Below, piece after piece: positions 52,159 through 61,117 of a stretch of DNA of 64,000 nucleotides. The notes under the pieces were generated by a model. The model was not told the origin of the DNA. It saw only the letters and a list, made by a program, of their open reading frames with translations, and made no database searches. The first letter of the stretch is position 1; each line of letters begins with the position of its first letter. The position numbers were made by a program, and so were the translations under genes. This DNA comes from Deltaproteobacteria bacterium (GTDB taxonomy: Bacteria > Myxococcota_A > UBA9042 > PHBI01), in NCBI GenBank assembly GCA_020632715.1, contig JACKFA010000001.1:1302001-1366000 (forward strand), written 5' to 3'.

Positions 52159-53067
52159 TCAGGGCGTCAGCGACTGGATCGTGAAGCCGACCGACGCCTC
52201 CGAGCCCGAGCCGAGCGCGATCGTCTGGCTCGGCGCGTCCGTGACCACGGCGAGGTCGTTCGTCGCGCGCAGCGACACCTCGAACGGCCCCTCGCTCGGC
52301 GTCACGAAGTAGAACGACGCCTCGTAGCGCCCGTCCCCGTCGACGTCCGCGAGCGGGAGCGCGCCCTCGAAGTGCCCACCCGCGTCGACGAGCACGACCT
52401 CGACGTCCGCGAGCTGCGCGGCCGTCGCGAGGACGCCCGCCGCGAGGCCCACGTCGACGATGATGGTCCCCGTGAGGCCGATCTCGGTCGCCGTCACGAC
52501 CGGGTGCATGACCCAGTCGCCGTTGCCGGTCTCGGTCTGGAAGCTCTCGGCGACGTCGAAGTCGACGACGAGCACGTGCTGGTCGCCGGCCACCGCGAGC
52601 TGGCCCGCGCCGAGCTTCACCTTGAGCCCGCTCGTGTCCCAGCTCGGCGTCTTCAGGTTCCCCATGACGGTCGCGCCCGCCGGGACCTGGTCGTAGCCGG
52701 CCGTCGCGTAGATGTCGCCCGACGTCGTCTGGACGTAGGCGCCGGTGATGACGAGGCGGAGCTGCGAGTAGCGGCCGTTCGGCACGATGGCGTCGCCGAC
52801 CAGCAGCTCCGTGTCGTTGTGGAGCGAGACGAGGTCGGTCACGACGGTGTGGTTCATGAGCGTCACGCGCGGGACGCCGTCGCCCACGAGGTAGACCTCG
52901 CTGATGGTCACGACGGCGGCGGCGATGTCGTCGCCCGGGGCGTCGGTGAGCTTCAGCGTGACCTTGCCCTGGCCGTCGGTCGAGCCGGACGTCGAGTCCG
53001 AGCACGCGGCGGCGAGCGGGGTGGCCGCGAGGAGCAAGAGGGGGATCCAGGTCGAGCGCGTCTTCAT
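52159..53067 (-). CDS. DUF4382 lipoprotein
   Basis: 302 residues. Lipoprotein signal with lipobox LAAAC (Cys22), then a Ser/Gly spacer. DUF4382 domain: KVTLKLTDAPGDDIAAAVVTISEVYLVG, with SLHNDTELLVGDAIVPNGRYSQLRLVI. A second beta-rich domain near 195-300 contains ADVDGDGRYEASFYFVTP. Predicted to be an outer-membrane lipoprotein of unknown function; the DUF is widespread in Gram-negative environmental bacteria. GGAGG precedes the ATG. It ends at a strong terminator. Confidence 0.85.
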   Translation of the reverse strand: MKTRSTWIPLLLLAATPLAAACSDSTSGSTDGQGKVTLKLTDAPGDDIAAAVVTISEVYLVGDGVPRVTLMNHTVVTDLVSLHNDTELLVGDAIVPNGRYSQLRLVITGAYVQTTSGDIYATAGYDQVPAGATVMGNLKTPSWDTSGLKVKLGAGQLAVAGDQHVLVVDFDVAESFQTETGNGDWVMHPVVTATEIGLTGTIIVDVGLAAGVLATAAQLADVEVVLVDAGGHFEGALPLADVDGDGRYEASFYFVTPSEGPFEVSLRATNDLAVVTDAPSQTIALGSGSEASVGFTIQSLTP

Positions 53068-53357
53068 CGTGACCTCCGTGGAGCGTGATAGCGGCTGGGC
53101 AGAGCAACTCCGATGCCAGGTCTGTGGCCGCAGGCGGGGAGCCTGCCGCCGTCGCGATACCGCCCGGTCGTCTCGCCGGTGGGTGCGGCGTTCTGGGTGG
53201 GGCGAGACGCCACACCCCGACGGACGCTCGCGGCGTCGCTCCCCAGGGTGACAGCGCCGCGCGACTTCGCGCTGGCGCTTCCGCCATGTGAACCCTATGG
53301 TGACCTCCGGCGCAGGGGGGATCTGCGCCGCTCTCCACGGCCACGGAGGCGGATCGG
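53068..53357. other. Gene-free gap with hairpins, upstream of the PAAR gene
   Basis: A 290-bp divergent gap. GCAGGC-GGGGA-GCCTGC (53129-53145) and GTCTCGCC (53170-53177) against GGCGAGAC (53201-53208) form stem-loops. No convincing open frame. It should contain the promoter of the PAAR-M15 pair (plus strand) and of the DUF4382 gene (minus strand), but no consensus box is obvious. Confidence 0.5.
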
Positions 53358-53903
53358 ATGCCCGAGCAAGGCCGCGTCAGCGACAACGCCCACTGCGGCG
53401 CCGACGCGCACGGCTGCCCGGCTTGCCCCCACGCGGTCACCGGGCCCGGCGTGTCCGGGAGCCCGAACGTCTTCGTCAACGCGCTCCCGGCGCTGCGCGT
53501 GGGCGACCCCGGCATCCACGCGGCGTGCTGCGGGCCGAACACCTGGGAGGCCGTCGAGGGCGCGCCGTCGGTCTTCATGAACGGCAAGAAGGCCCACCGG
53601 AAGGGCGACGGCACGAAGCACTGCGGCGGCGACGGCGAGCTCGTCGTCGGGAGCCCGAACGTCTTCGTCGGAAACCAGCAGCCGAAGGAGCGCGAGATCG
53701 AGAAGAGCTGGTTCAAGCTGCGCGTGGTGAACCACCGGGGCGATCCCGTCCCGAACCTGAAGGTCCGCGTGCACCTCCCGACCGGCCCTCAGGAGCTCAC
53801 GACCGACGGGAGCGGCCGCATCCAGGTCAAGGATGTCGATCCGGGCTCGGTCTTCGTCGAGTTCCTCGCCACGATGCCCATCGAACGCATGTACCGAGGG
53901 TGA
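53358..53903 (+). CDS. PAAR-like spike-tip protein with C-terminal Ig-like extension
   Basis: 181 residues, GGAGG before the ATG. Residues 1-105 are a DUF4150/PAAR-like domain: GRVSDNAHCGADAHGCPACPHAVTGP, then repeats of GSPNVFVNALPALRVGDPG, GAPSVFMNGKKAHRKGDGT and GSPNVFVGNQQP, with Cys/His as expected for the metal-bound tip. Residues about 115-181 are a carboxypeptidase-regulatory or Ig-like strand region (FKLRVVNHRGDPVPNLKVRV) that can attach cargo. PAAR proteins cap VgrG or analogous spikes of contractile injection systems. The next gene starts 2 nt after the stop and is inferred to be its effector. Confidence 0.87.
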   Translation: MPEQGRVSDNAHCGADAHGCPACPHAVTGPGVSGSPNVFVNALPALRVGDPGIHAACCGPNTWEAVEGAPSVFMNGKKAHRKGDGTKHCGGDGELVVGSPNVFVGNQQPKEREIEKSWFKLRVVNHRGDPVPNLKVRVHLPTGPQELTTDGSGRIQVKDVDPGSVFVEFLATMPIERMYRG

Positions 53904-53905
53904 CC

Positions 53906-55042
53906 ATGGTCGACACGCGCCTCGTCAAGCAGCCCCTCCCGCAGTGCACGCCGCAGGCGATGTGCATGACCGGCGCCGAGACGACCGTCGTCGTGCCGCC
54001 GCCGCACTACTACGACGCGCGCAACGACGACCCGGCGCCCGCGCACAAGGCGTCGAACATGGTCTGGGCGGTCGATCCGACCACGAACCAGGCGGTGTCG
54101 GAGGTCGGCAACGTCGATCTGAAGCGCGGCGCGAAGGACGACAACACGCTCTTCGACTGGGTGAGCGACCTCCAGCACGACCTCTGGGACTTCGGCTACC
54201 GGGCGCACCTCGCCAACAAGGGCACGGGCGCCATCCCCGCGAGCTTCGAGGCGACGGGGGAGTTCGACGACCGGCTCGAGCGGGTCGTGCGGCGCTTCCA
54301 GATCCACGCGACCCTGAACACGCGCAAGACCCGCGGGGGCGGCCCCATGTCGGTGCCGTCGCAGTTCGAGGGGGAGGTGAACGGGATCGTCGACGACGAG
54401 ACGAAGCGCGAGATCGCGCGCTGGGTGGCGGCCGGCTACGTGCGCGTGCTGCAGCCCTTCGACCCCGAGCGGATCCTGTCGACGCAGTTCGCCGCGGGGC
54501 ACATCAACCCCGAGTTCTACACGCTCCTCACCGAGACGCTCGTCGCGCGGGCGGACGAGCAGGACCTCGAGCTCTACGGGGCGACGACGCGGTCGGCGGA
54601 CCCCGACGGCTTCCGCGAGCACCACCCGTACTCGACGTGGCACCTCGTCGGCCTCGGGTGCGATCTCAACAGCTACAGCACGAAGGTCGTGGGGGCGCCC
54701 TGGTACGATCCGAGGGGCGAGTACGACGCGTGGCCGATCTGGGAGTGGGAGCGCTACCGGACGATGGTGAAGGCCGTGGGGCTCCTCATCAGCTTCCCGC
54801 CGTCGAAGGACCCGCGCCACGTCGAGTTCCACCCGCTCGTCGTCCACCCCGACGACCCGACGCGCTGGACGAGCGTGCCGCGGTCGATCCGCGACTTCAT
54901 CAGCAACTCGGGGCCCAACTCGAACGCCAACATCCGGCGCGCGTGGGGCATCGCCGTGAACACGAGGTACGCCGCGTCGGAGCTGGCGCCGCTCACGTCG
55001 CCGCGGCCACGCCCGCGGCCCGCGCGGCCCAGCGGCGACTGA
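53906..55042 (+). CDS. M15-like D,D-peptidase effector candidate coupled to PAAR
   Basis: 378 residues. A peptidoglycan-binding-like helical domain lies at about 60-165 (WVSDLQHDLWDFGY, FDDRLERVVRRFQIHA, GIVDDETKREIARWV). The C-terminal domain has the M15/VanY zinc pattern S-x-x-H-x-x-G-x-G-x-D in STWHLVGLGCDL (about 241-252) and HVEFHP near 304, giving His, Asp and His ligands. Such enzymes cut peptidoglycan cross-bridges. There is no signal peptide, so delivery by the PAAR-tipped apparatus is plausible. No gene in the pair's direction looks like a typical periplasmic immunity protein, which is odd for an antibacterial hydrolase. Confidence 0.75.
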   Translation: MVDTRLVKQPLPQCTPQAMCMTGAETTVVVPPPHYYDARNDDPAPAHKASNMVWAVDPTTNQAVSEVGNVDLKRGAKDDNTLFDWVSDLQHDLWDFGYRAHLANKGTGAIPASFEATGEFDDRLERVVRRFQIHATLNTRKTRGGGPMSVPSQFEGEVNGIVDDETKREIARWVAAGYVRVLQPFDPERILSTQFAAGHINPEFYTLLTETLVARADEQDLELYGATTRSADPDGFREHHPYSTWHLVGLGCDLNSYSTKVVGAPWYDPRGEYDAWPIWEWERYRTMVKAVGLLISFPPSKDPRHVEFHPLVVHPDDPTRWTSVPRSIRDFISNSGPNSNANIRRAWGIAVNTRYAASELAPLTSPRPRPRPARPSGD

Positions 55043-55135
55043 TTGCGGACGGGGCGGCTCGCGCGCGGCGGGGCGATGGGTTAGACCGGAGGGGCGCACG
55101 TCGCGCCGCACCCACCGAACGCCCGCGGAGCCACC

Positions 55136-55624
55136 ATGAGCGAGCCCTGGTACGCCCAGCACGATCTCCACCTCTTGAGCGGCGAGCCCGTCCCCGCCGG
55201 GCTCCTCGACGACAAGGTCCTCCTCGTCGTGAACGTCGCCTCGCGATGCGGGCTGACCCCGCAGTACACCGGGCTCGTGGCGCTCCAGCAGGAGCTCGGC
55301 GGCGACGACTTCGCCGTCGTGGGCGTGCCCTGCAACCAGTTCGGCGCGCAGGAGCCCGGGACGCCGGAGGAGATCGCGACGTTCTGCAGCACCAAGTACG
55401 GCGTCGACTTCCCGCTCCTCGCGAAGCAGGACGTCAACGGCGCCGGCCGGAGCCCGCTCTACCGCCACCTCATCGGCGACGGGCCCGACATCAGCTGGAA
55501 CTTCGAGAAGTTCGTCGTCGGGCGCGACGGCAACGTGCTGCACCGCTTCAGCCCGCGCACGCCGCCCGAGGACTCGAGCCTGCGCGTCGCCGTCGCGAAC
55601 GCCGTCTCGGCGGAGGAGGCGTGA
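55136..55624 (+). CDS. Glutathione peroxidase family protein (Cys type)
   Basis: 162 residues. The peroxidatic Cys is C38 in NVASRCGLTPQY, followed by the family tetrad members Q72 (FGAQEPG), W121 and N122 (ISWNFEKF). It uses Cys instead of selenocysteine and, as in most bacterial members, probably takes electrons from thioredoxin. Cytoplasmic, peroxide defence. Its stop overlaps the next gene by 4 nt (GTGA). Confidence 0.93.
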   Translation: MSEPWYAQHDLHLLSGEPVPAGLLDDKVLLVVNVASRCGLTPQYTGLVALQQELGGDDFAVVGVPCNQFGAQEPGTPEEIATFCSTKYGVDFPLLAKQDVNGAGRSPLYRHLIGDGPDISWNFEKFVVGRDGNVLHRFSPRTPPEDSSLRVAVANAVSAEEA

Positions 55625-56511
55625 GGGGGGCGCGCGGCGCGCTCGCGGCCATCGCGCTCATCACCGGCCTCGGCCTGCTCCTGGCGGGGTGCAAGGACGA
55701 GCCGACCGTGCGCGTGCCCGTCGTCACCGACGACGGCGACGGCGCCAAGGACGCCGCCCTCGTGGTCGCGCGCTTCGAGGCGCTCGACCTGCCGGCGCGC
55801 GCGGAGGACGTCGGCGCGCGCTCGTTCACGCTCATCCTCACCGCGGAGGGCGCCGCCTTCTCCGACCTCGCGACCGTGCTCGCTCCCGGCGCGCTCGAGG
55901 TGCGCGCGGCCGCCGCCGACCAGGCGCCCGTGCTCCCGACCGACGCCGAGCGCGAGGCGGGCGTCGCGCGCGACGACCCGGGCTTCTTCCATCAGGGGAT
56001 GCACCCGGCCGCGTCCTGGCGTAGCGAGGACGCCCTCCGCGCCGCGCTCGCCGCGCGGCCGCCCCTCCCGGGTGGCGCCGTCGTGGGCGTGAGCGAGGAG
56101 GCCGTGGGCGACGACCCCGGCGCCCCGAAGGGCGTGCGCTGGGTGCCGGTCGTGCTCGCGGGGCCGCCCGCGATCGGGCCGGGGGACATCAGCGCCGCCC
56201 GGTCCGAGGTCGGCCCCAACGGGGAGCCGGTGGTCGTCATCACGATGACCGACGCCGGCCGCGCGCGCTTCGCCGACTTCACCGGCGCCCACGTGGACGA
56301 GAACGTCGCCGTCGTGCTCGACGGCGTCATCACGTCGTTCCCGGTGGTCGTCGAGCGCATCGACGGCGGGCAGGCGAGCGTCCTCCTGAGCGACCCGAGC
56401 GTGCCGATGTCGCGCCTCCTCGTCCGCGCGAAGGCGCTCGCCGCGGCGCTCGGGACCGGGCCGCTCACGGGCCGCTGGCGCGCGGCCGGCGCCGCCGACG
56501 CGCCGAAGTGA
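55621..56511 (+). CDS. Lipoprotein with SecD P1-head-like domain
   Basis: 296 residues, GTG start in a GTGA overlap. Lipobox LLAGC (Cys24). Residues about 180-265 resemble the SecDF P1 head subdomain: VVVITMTDAGRARFADFTG, ENVAVVLDGVITSFPVVVE, IDGGQASVLL. The SecD membrane part is absent, so this is not a translocase subunit. Residues 60-110 (FTLILTAEGAAFSDLATVLAPGALEVR) may be a related first half. Predicted to be periplasmic and membrane-tethered; function unknown. Confidence 0.75.
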   Translation: MRGARGALAAIALITGLGLLLAGCKDEPTVRVPVVTDDGDGAKDAALVVARFEALDLPARAEDVGARSFTLILTAEGAAFSDLATVLAPGALEVRAAAADQAPVLPTDAEREAGVARDDPGFFHQGMHPAASWRSEDALRAALAARPPLPGGAVVGVSEEAVGDDPGAPKGVRWVPVVLAGPPAIGPGDISAARSEVGPNGEPVVVITMTDAGRARFADFTGAHVDENVAVVLDGVITSFPVVVERIDGGQASVLLSDPSVPMSRLLVRAKALAAALGTGPLTGRWRAAGAADAPK

Positions 56512-56542
56512 ACGGCGTTCACGTGGCCCGGAGAGGGGGCGC

Positions 56543-58473
56543 TCAGCGCGCGCGCGTGCCCTCGACCGTGCCGCGGTAGCCGGTCTTCTCGAAGCTCGCG
56601 CCGGTGTAGCGCCACGTGCCCGAGAGGACCTTCCCGAGCTCGAGGTCGAAGCGCGCGTCGTAGCCGCGGTCGGCGTTGGCGATGTGCGCGTCGAGCGCCC
56701 AGCGCCCGCCGCCCGCCGGCGTGAGGACGCCGCTCCCGCGCTGCTCGTCGCCCTCGCGGAAGGTCGACACGACCGACCCCCTCGAGCCCGTCTTCACGAG
56801 CTCGAACCTGCAGTCCGCGCCCACGACGAGCCCGTAGAAGCCCGTCACGCCGACCGCGTTCTTGTCCTTCGCGCTCGTCACCGTGGTCGTGAGCTGCCAG
56901 GTCCCCGCGGCGTCCTTGCAGGCGTCGGAGGCCGCGGCCGGCTCGTCGGGCGCCGCCGCGCCGCCCGTCGCGTCCGGGGCCGCCTCGGGGGCGGTCTCGG
57001 GCGGCGTCTCGCCCGGCAGCACCACCGGATCCCCCGCCGACCACGCGCCGCGCTTCGGCGCCTTCGGCTTCGCCGGCGTCGCCGCCACCGGGTCGACCGT
57101 GGGCGTGTCGTCGCCGCCCGACGCCACCGCGACGCCGATCGCCACCACCGCCGCCACCGCGGCCGCCCTGAGCCCGACGCGCCGCCACGCGCGCCCGCCG
57201 TCGCTCGCCGCGCGCGGCGTCGGGAGCGGCGGGAGCGCGCCCGCTCCACCGCGAGCGCCGTCGCCGAGTCGACGGGCGCCGTCTCGATCGGGCGCGCCGC
57301 CATCGCCTCGAGCGCCTCGGCCGCCGCGCTCGCGGTCACCGTGCGCAGGACGCCGCCGCCGGCCGCGTCGCCGGGGGCGTCCATCGTGGCGCCGTTCGGG
57401 TCGATCCGCGCCGGGACCTCGAGCACGCCCGTGTCGGCGCTCCCGAGCCCGACCGCGCGCGGCGCCCGCGCGACCGCGCCGCCACCCGCCTCGACGAGGG
57501 CGATCTGCGCCTTGAACGCGCGCTCCATCGCGGCGCGGAAGGCGTCCGTGTCCTGCGGGCGCGCCGCCGGCTCGTAGGCGAGCGACGCCGCGAGGAGCTC
57601 GCGCATCTCGGGGGCGAGGGCGCCCTCCGGGACGCGCGCGAGCGGGTCGTGCCCGGGGGTCACCTTCTGCACGAGCACGTCGGCGAGCGTGCCGTCGAAG
57701 GGCTCCTGCCCCGTGACCTCCTCGAAGAGCATCGCGCCGAGCGCGTAGAGGTCGGTCGCGGGCGACACCGCGCGGCGGCCGATCTGCTCGGGCGCCATGT
57801 ACAGCGGCGTGCCCGCGTCGCGCGAGTTGGTGCGGCCGTCGTCGAGGCACTTCGCGAGCCCGAAGTCGACGATCTTCACGAGCAGCTCGCTCGGGAGGCG
57901 CCGGATGAGCACGTTCCCGGGCTTCAGATCGCGGTGCACGACGCCGAGGGCGTGGGCGTAGCCGAGGCCGTCGAGGGCCTGCCGCAAGACACCGCGGAGG
58001 AGGCGCAGCCGGTCGGCCTCGGTCGGCGCGGTCCGGAGCGCGTCCTCGAGCGCGATGACCGGGTCGACGTGCTCCATGACCATGTAGGGGCGCCCGTCGA
58101 GCTCGCCGTAGTCCTGCAGGAGCACGATGTTCGGGTGCTTCAGGCGCGCGAGGGTGCGCGCCTCGCGGAGGAGCTCGGCGGCGCGCGCGGGGTCGGCGCG
58201 GTCGATCTGCTTGATGGCGACGAGCTGATCGGTCCGGAGGTGGCGCGCGACGTAGACGCGGCCGAAGCCGCCGACGCCGAGCAGCGACAGGATGAGGTAG
58301 CGCCCGTCGATGGCGACCCCGAGCATCGCGTCGGTCGCCGGGGCGCGCGCGTACTCGTCCGGCAGGAAGCAGTTCTTCGACGACTGGCAGCGGACGTTCC
58401 CGCACGGCTCGCCGACGGGGCCGACCGCCCCGCAGCGCACGCACGTCCCAATCGGCTCTCCCTCGGTCTCCAT
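56543..58473 (-). CDS. Eukaryotic-like Ser/Thr protein kinase with C-terminal lipocalin-like domain, frameshifted
   Basis: N-terminal zinc-ribbon-like CVRCGAVGPVGEPCGNVRCQ (11-30), then a complete kinase domain: GVGGFGRVYVAR, AIKQ, HRDLKPGNVLI, DFGLAK, GTPLYMAPEQ, DLYALGAMLFEEVTG. Near 57245-57255 the coding frame moves by -1: one frame runs to ...SATALAVE, then becomes an Arg-rich shadow, while the -1 frame continues AGALPPLPTPRAASDGG, a transmembrane helix (AAAVAAVVAIGVAVAS), a Pro/Ala spacer and an extracytoplasmic beta domain (AGTWQLTTTVTSAKDK to the TAG-proximal VEGTRAR). One missing base would explain it. The intact product would be a single-pass sensor kinase of about 640 residues. Confidence 0.85.
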
Positions 58474-58694
58474 GCCCCTCTCGCCGTCTCTCGTCCCGTC
58501 GCGCGGCCGATCCTCGGGGCCCCCCGGCCCGCTGTCAACGCCGCTCTCACCGCGAGGGCGTGGGAGCGCGGGAGGGGCGCCACCTATTCCGGCGGCGCGG
58601 CTCGGGGTGGCCGCGAGCGGCCACCGGGGCCTGGGGCGCGGCTTGTAAAACGTTCGTGCCGCGCGGATCGACCGCCGGCCCGGCCCGTCGACGG

Positions 58695-58857
58695 ATTACG
58701 GCGCGCAAGTGGCTGGAGCCCGGTCGCCGTCGAGCATCCTCGCCGTCTGCCAAGGAGGAGAGCGGAGGCGCACCCATAGGTGCGCCGAGCATCGACGACG
58801 ACGGCAGGCGGTGAGGAGGCCGGCGGTGAACGGCTCCAGCTGCTTGCGCGCCGTAAT
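58695..58857. repeat. 163-bp interspersed palindromic element
   Basis: Outer arms ATTACGGCGCGCAAG (58695-58709 onward) and CTTGCGCGCCGTAAT (to 58857) match 24/26 over 26 bp. The centre is GGCGCACC-CATA-GGTGCGCC (58767-58786), with partial pairing in between. The right 55 bp recur at 15696-15750. It sits between the kinase and the 290-aa secreted protein; the rest of this gap shows nothing else. Confidence 0.82.
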
Positions 58858-58903
58858 GAAAGCACCACCGCCGGCCACGCGCCCGAACCGAAGGAGCCGC
58901 GCC

Positions 58904-59776
58904 ATGTTCTTCTCGCTCATCCTGTCGTCCGCCTTCCTCGTCGTCCTCGGCGGCGTGCCGACCGCGCCCGCCGCCGCGCCCGCGCCCGCGGCGAAGCCCG
59001 CGCCGGGCCTGATGCTGCAGATCGCGACCCAGCCCCTCCGCGCCCAGGGCGCCCGGTACGGCGTGCGGCTCGAGATCCTCGAGAACGGCTACTGGACGGC
59101 CGGCTCGCGGCGCGGGCACCTCGACCTCGCCGCGCGCCGGCGCCTCTACGCGGCCGTCGCCGCCGCGCGCGCCGCGTGGCCGGCGAAGCCCGACCCGGGG
59201 ACCGTCCGCTGTCGCGCGCTCCCCATGCAGCGGACGCGCGTGCGGGTGCGCGACGTCGCCTTCGAGGGCACGAGCCCCTGCGGCGAGCCGCTCCCGGCCG
59301 AGGTGACCGCGCTCATGAAGCTCGCGACGGAGCTCACGACGGCGCCGAAGCCGGAGGTCGCCCCCACGCCGCGGCCGGTCGTGACGCCGCCCGCGCCGAA
59401 GCCGGTCCCGGTCGTGCAGCCCGCGCCGCAGCCCGCGCCGGCCGGGCCCCTCGTGACGCTGATGAGCGAGGACCTCGGCGGGCGCCGCTTCGCGGGCACC
59501 GGGACCATCACCATCGCGCGCGACGGCAGCTGGCGCGCCGGCGGCCGCGCCGGGAAGCTCTCGACGACGGAGCTCACGGCGCTCACGGCGCAGGTCGGGA
59601 AGGCGGCGTTCAGCGGCGCCCGGCCGGCGCCCGGGATGGAGTGCGCGGCGATGCTCGAGGGGATGATCACCGTGACGGCGCCGGGGCGCGGGAGCTACCG
59701 CTGGGGCGTCCCGTGCGGGAACCCGTCGCCCTCGCTCGCGGCGCTCGCGGCGACGATCCAGCGCCTCACGCGCTGA
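58904..59776 (+). CDS. Secreted hypothetical protein with two similar domains (290 aa)
   Basis: GGAG 8 nt before ATG. Signal peptide MFFSLILSSAFLVVLGGVPT. Two related ~95-residue units (about 35-145 and 195-290) are joined by an Ala/Pro linker (PKPVPVVQPAPQPAPAG). Each has a Gly-rich strand (RRGHLDL / RAGKLST), a helix, then two Cys (RCRALPM...SPCGEPL / MECAAMLE...VPCGNPS). The Cys pairs probably form one disulfide per unit. The pattern suggests a periplasmic duplicated domain of unknown function. Confidence 0.7.
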   Translation: MFFSLILSSAFLVVLGGVPTAPAAAPAPAAKPAPGLMLQIATQPLRAQGARYGVRLEILENGYWTAGSRRGHLDLAARRRLYAAVAAARAAWPAKPDPGTVRCRALPMQRTRVRVRDVAFEGTSPCGEPLPAEVTALMKLATELTTAPKPEVAPTPRPVVTPPAPKPVPVVQPAPQPAPAGPLVTLMSEDLGGRRFAGTGTITIARDGSWRAGGRAGKLSTTELTALTAQVGKAAFSGARPAPGMECAAMLEGMITVTAPGRGSYRWGVPCGNPSPSLAALAATIQRLTR

Positions 59777-59794
59777 GCGTCGGGCCGCGACGCG

Positions 59795-60163
59795 TCAGGA
59801 GCCGCCGAGCTGCGCCTCGATGGTCTCCACGAGCTCCTCGATCTCGACGGGCTTCGTGTGGAACGCGACGCAGCCGGCGGCGACGGCGCGGTCGCGGTCG
59901 CGCGCGAGGGCGTGGGCCGAGAGGCCGACGACGGGCACGGCGGCGCCGCCCGGGAGGGCCTTCAGGCGGCGCGTCGCCTCCCAGCCGTCGATGTCGGGCA
60001 TGTTCATGTCCATGAGGACGAGGTGCGGCGCCTCGTCCTCGAGGGCGTCGAGGCCGCTCTGGCCGTCGCGCGCCTCGACCACCTCGAACCCGCGGAGGCG
60101 CAGAAGCATCGAGAGGGCTTCGCGGCTCTCGTCGTCGTCGTCCACCAGCAGGATCCGCGGCAT
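59795..60163 (-). CDS. Stand-alone response regulator receiver (CheY-like)
   Basis: 122 residues from ATG 60163 (GGGGAGA upstream; the open extension to 60229 has no site). Acidic cluster DDDD at 8-11, phosphoacceptor D52 in LMDMNMP, Ser82 and Lys104 (TKP) in conserved places. There is no output domain, so it acts through protein contact. The partner kinase is unknown; the GAF kinase at 23.5 kb is orphan too. Confidence 0.92.
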   Translation of the reverse strand: MPRILLVDDDDESREALSMLLRLRGFEVVEARDGQSGLDALEDEAPHLVLMDMNMPDIDGWEATRRLKALPGGAAVPVVGLSAHALARDRDRAVAAGCVAFHTKPVEIEELVETIEAQLGGS

Positions 60164-60271
60164 CGGGGTCTCCCCATCGAGGGAGGGCGCCACGCGCGCG
60201 CCCTGGGCTGAGAACCTCCAGCGTGCCACCGACGGGGCGCCGCGTCGAGGCTCGGCGGTGGTCAGCGGTGG

Positions 60272-61015
60272 TCAGCGCCGCGGGAACGCGCCGAGGCCGT
60301 CGCGCCGGCAGACGGTGCGGCCGCCGGGGAGGTCGGCGACGAGCGAGGCGGCGCCTTGCTCGTCGACGGTCCAGAGCTCCTGCGTGTGGAACATGCAGCC
60401 CGACGGGCAGTCGCCCGATCCGATGCTGACGACGTAGAGGTGCGGCTCGGCGGTGAGGTCGTAGGCGATGGTGTCGCCGTCGCCGACGATGGCCGAGGTC
60501 GCCGGCGGGCCGTCGAGCCCGAGCACGGCGGCGTACAGGGCCCAGACGGCGTCGGCGCGGTACTCGCCGACGAAGAGCACGTCGAGGCCGGCGTCGCCGA
60601 GGCTCGCGCGGACGCTCGGGCGGTCGTGCACCGTCGCGCGGAGCCGGTCGTTGAGCGCGTCGAACGCGGGATCGCCGCCGCTCAGGAGGCGCGCGTCGAC
60701 GTCCGGCGGGAGGTCGAGGTAGAGCGAGAGCGGCGCCTCGGTGAAGTGGTCGGTCGGGCGCGCGCCGCGGACCGCGGCGATGGCGTCGAGATCGCGCTTG
60801 ATGGCGGCGTAGCGCGCCTCGTCGGCGATGAGGGCGTCCTGGCAGCGGAGGGCGAGGCGCTCGGCGAGGACGTCCGCGCGGGGCGTCTGCGCGACCTCGG
60901 CCTCGGTCGGCGTGCCCGGCGGGAGCTTCGCCGCGCCGTCGTCGCCGCCGTCGCAGGCCGCGCCGAGGACGACGGCGAGCCCGAGCCCCAGAAGTCGCGA
61001 TGTGCGCGTGATCAT
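60272..61015 (-). CDS. Hypothetical lipoprotein (247 aa)
   Basis: Lipobox LGAAC (Cys21) after a short basic and hydrophobic signal. The mature part is acidic (CDGGDDG spacer) and mixed alpha/beta, with a Cys pair in GSGDCPSGCMFH and single Cys at RCQDA and VCRRD. No motif I can name. Probably outer-membrane anchored. 108 nt separate it from the response regulator on the same strand, so co-transcription is possible. Confidence 0.7.
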   Translation of the reverse strand: MITRTSRLLGLGLAVVLGAACDGGDDGAAKLPPGTPTEAEVAQTPRADVLAERLALRCQDALIADEARYAAIKRDLDAIAAVRGARPTDHFTEAPLSLYLDLPPDVDARLLSGGDPAFDALNDRLRATVHDRPSVRASLGDAGLDVLFVGEYRADAVWALYAAVLGLDGPPATSAIVGDGDTIAYDLTAEPHLYVVSIGSGDCPSGCMFHTQELWTVDEQGAASLVADLPGGRTVCRRDGLGAFPRR

Positions 61016-61117
61016 CTCGTTCTCCTTGGTCGACTACGGGCACCGGTAGCGGGGGCCGATCGTCGACGCAAGCGCCATCTGCTCGCGTCGCGGCGGGGCT
61101 CGCGGTAGCGTCCGCCC

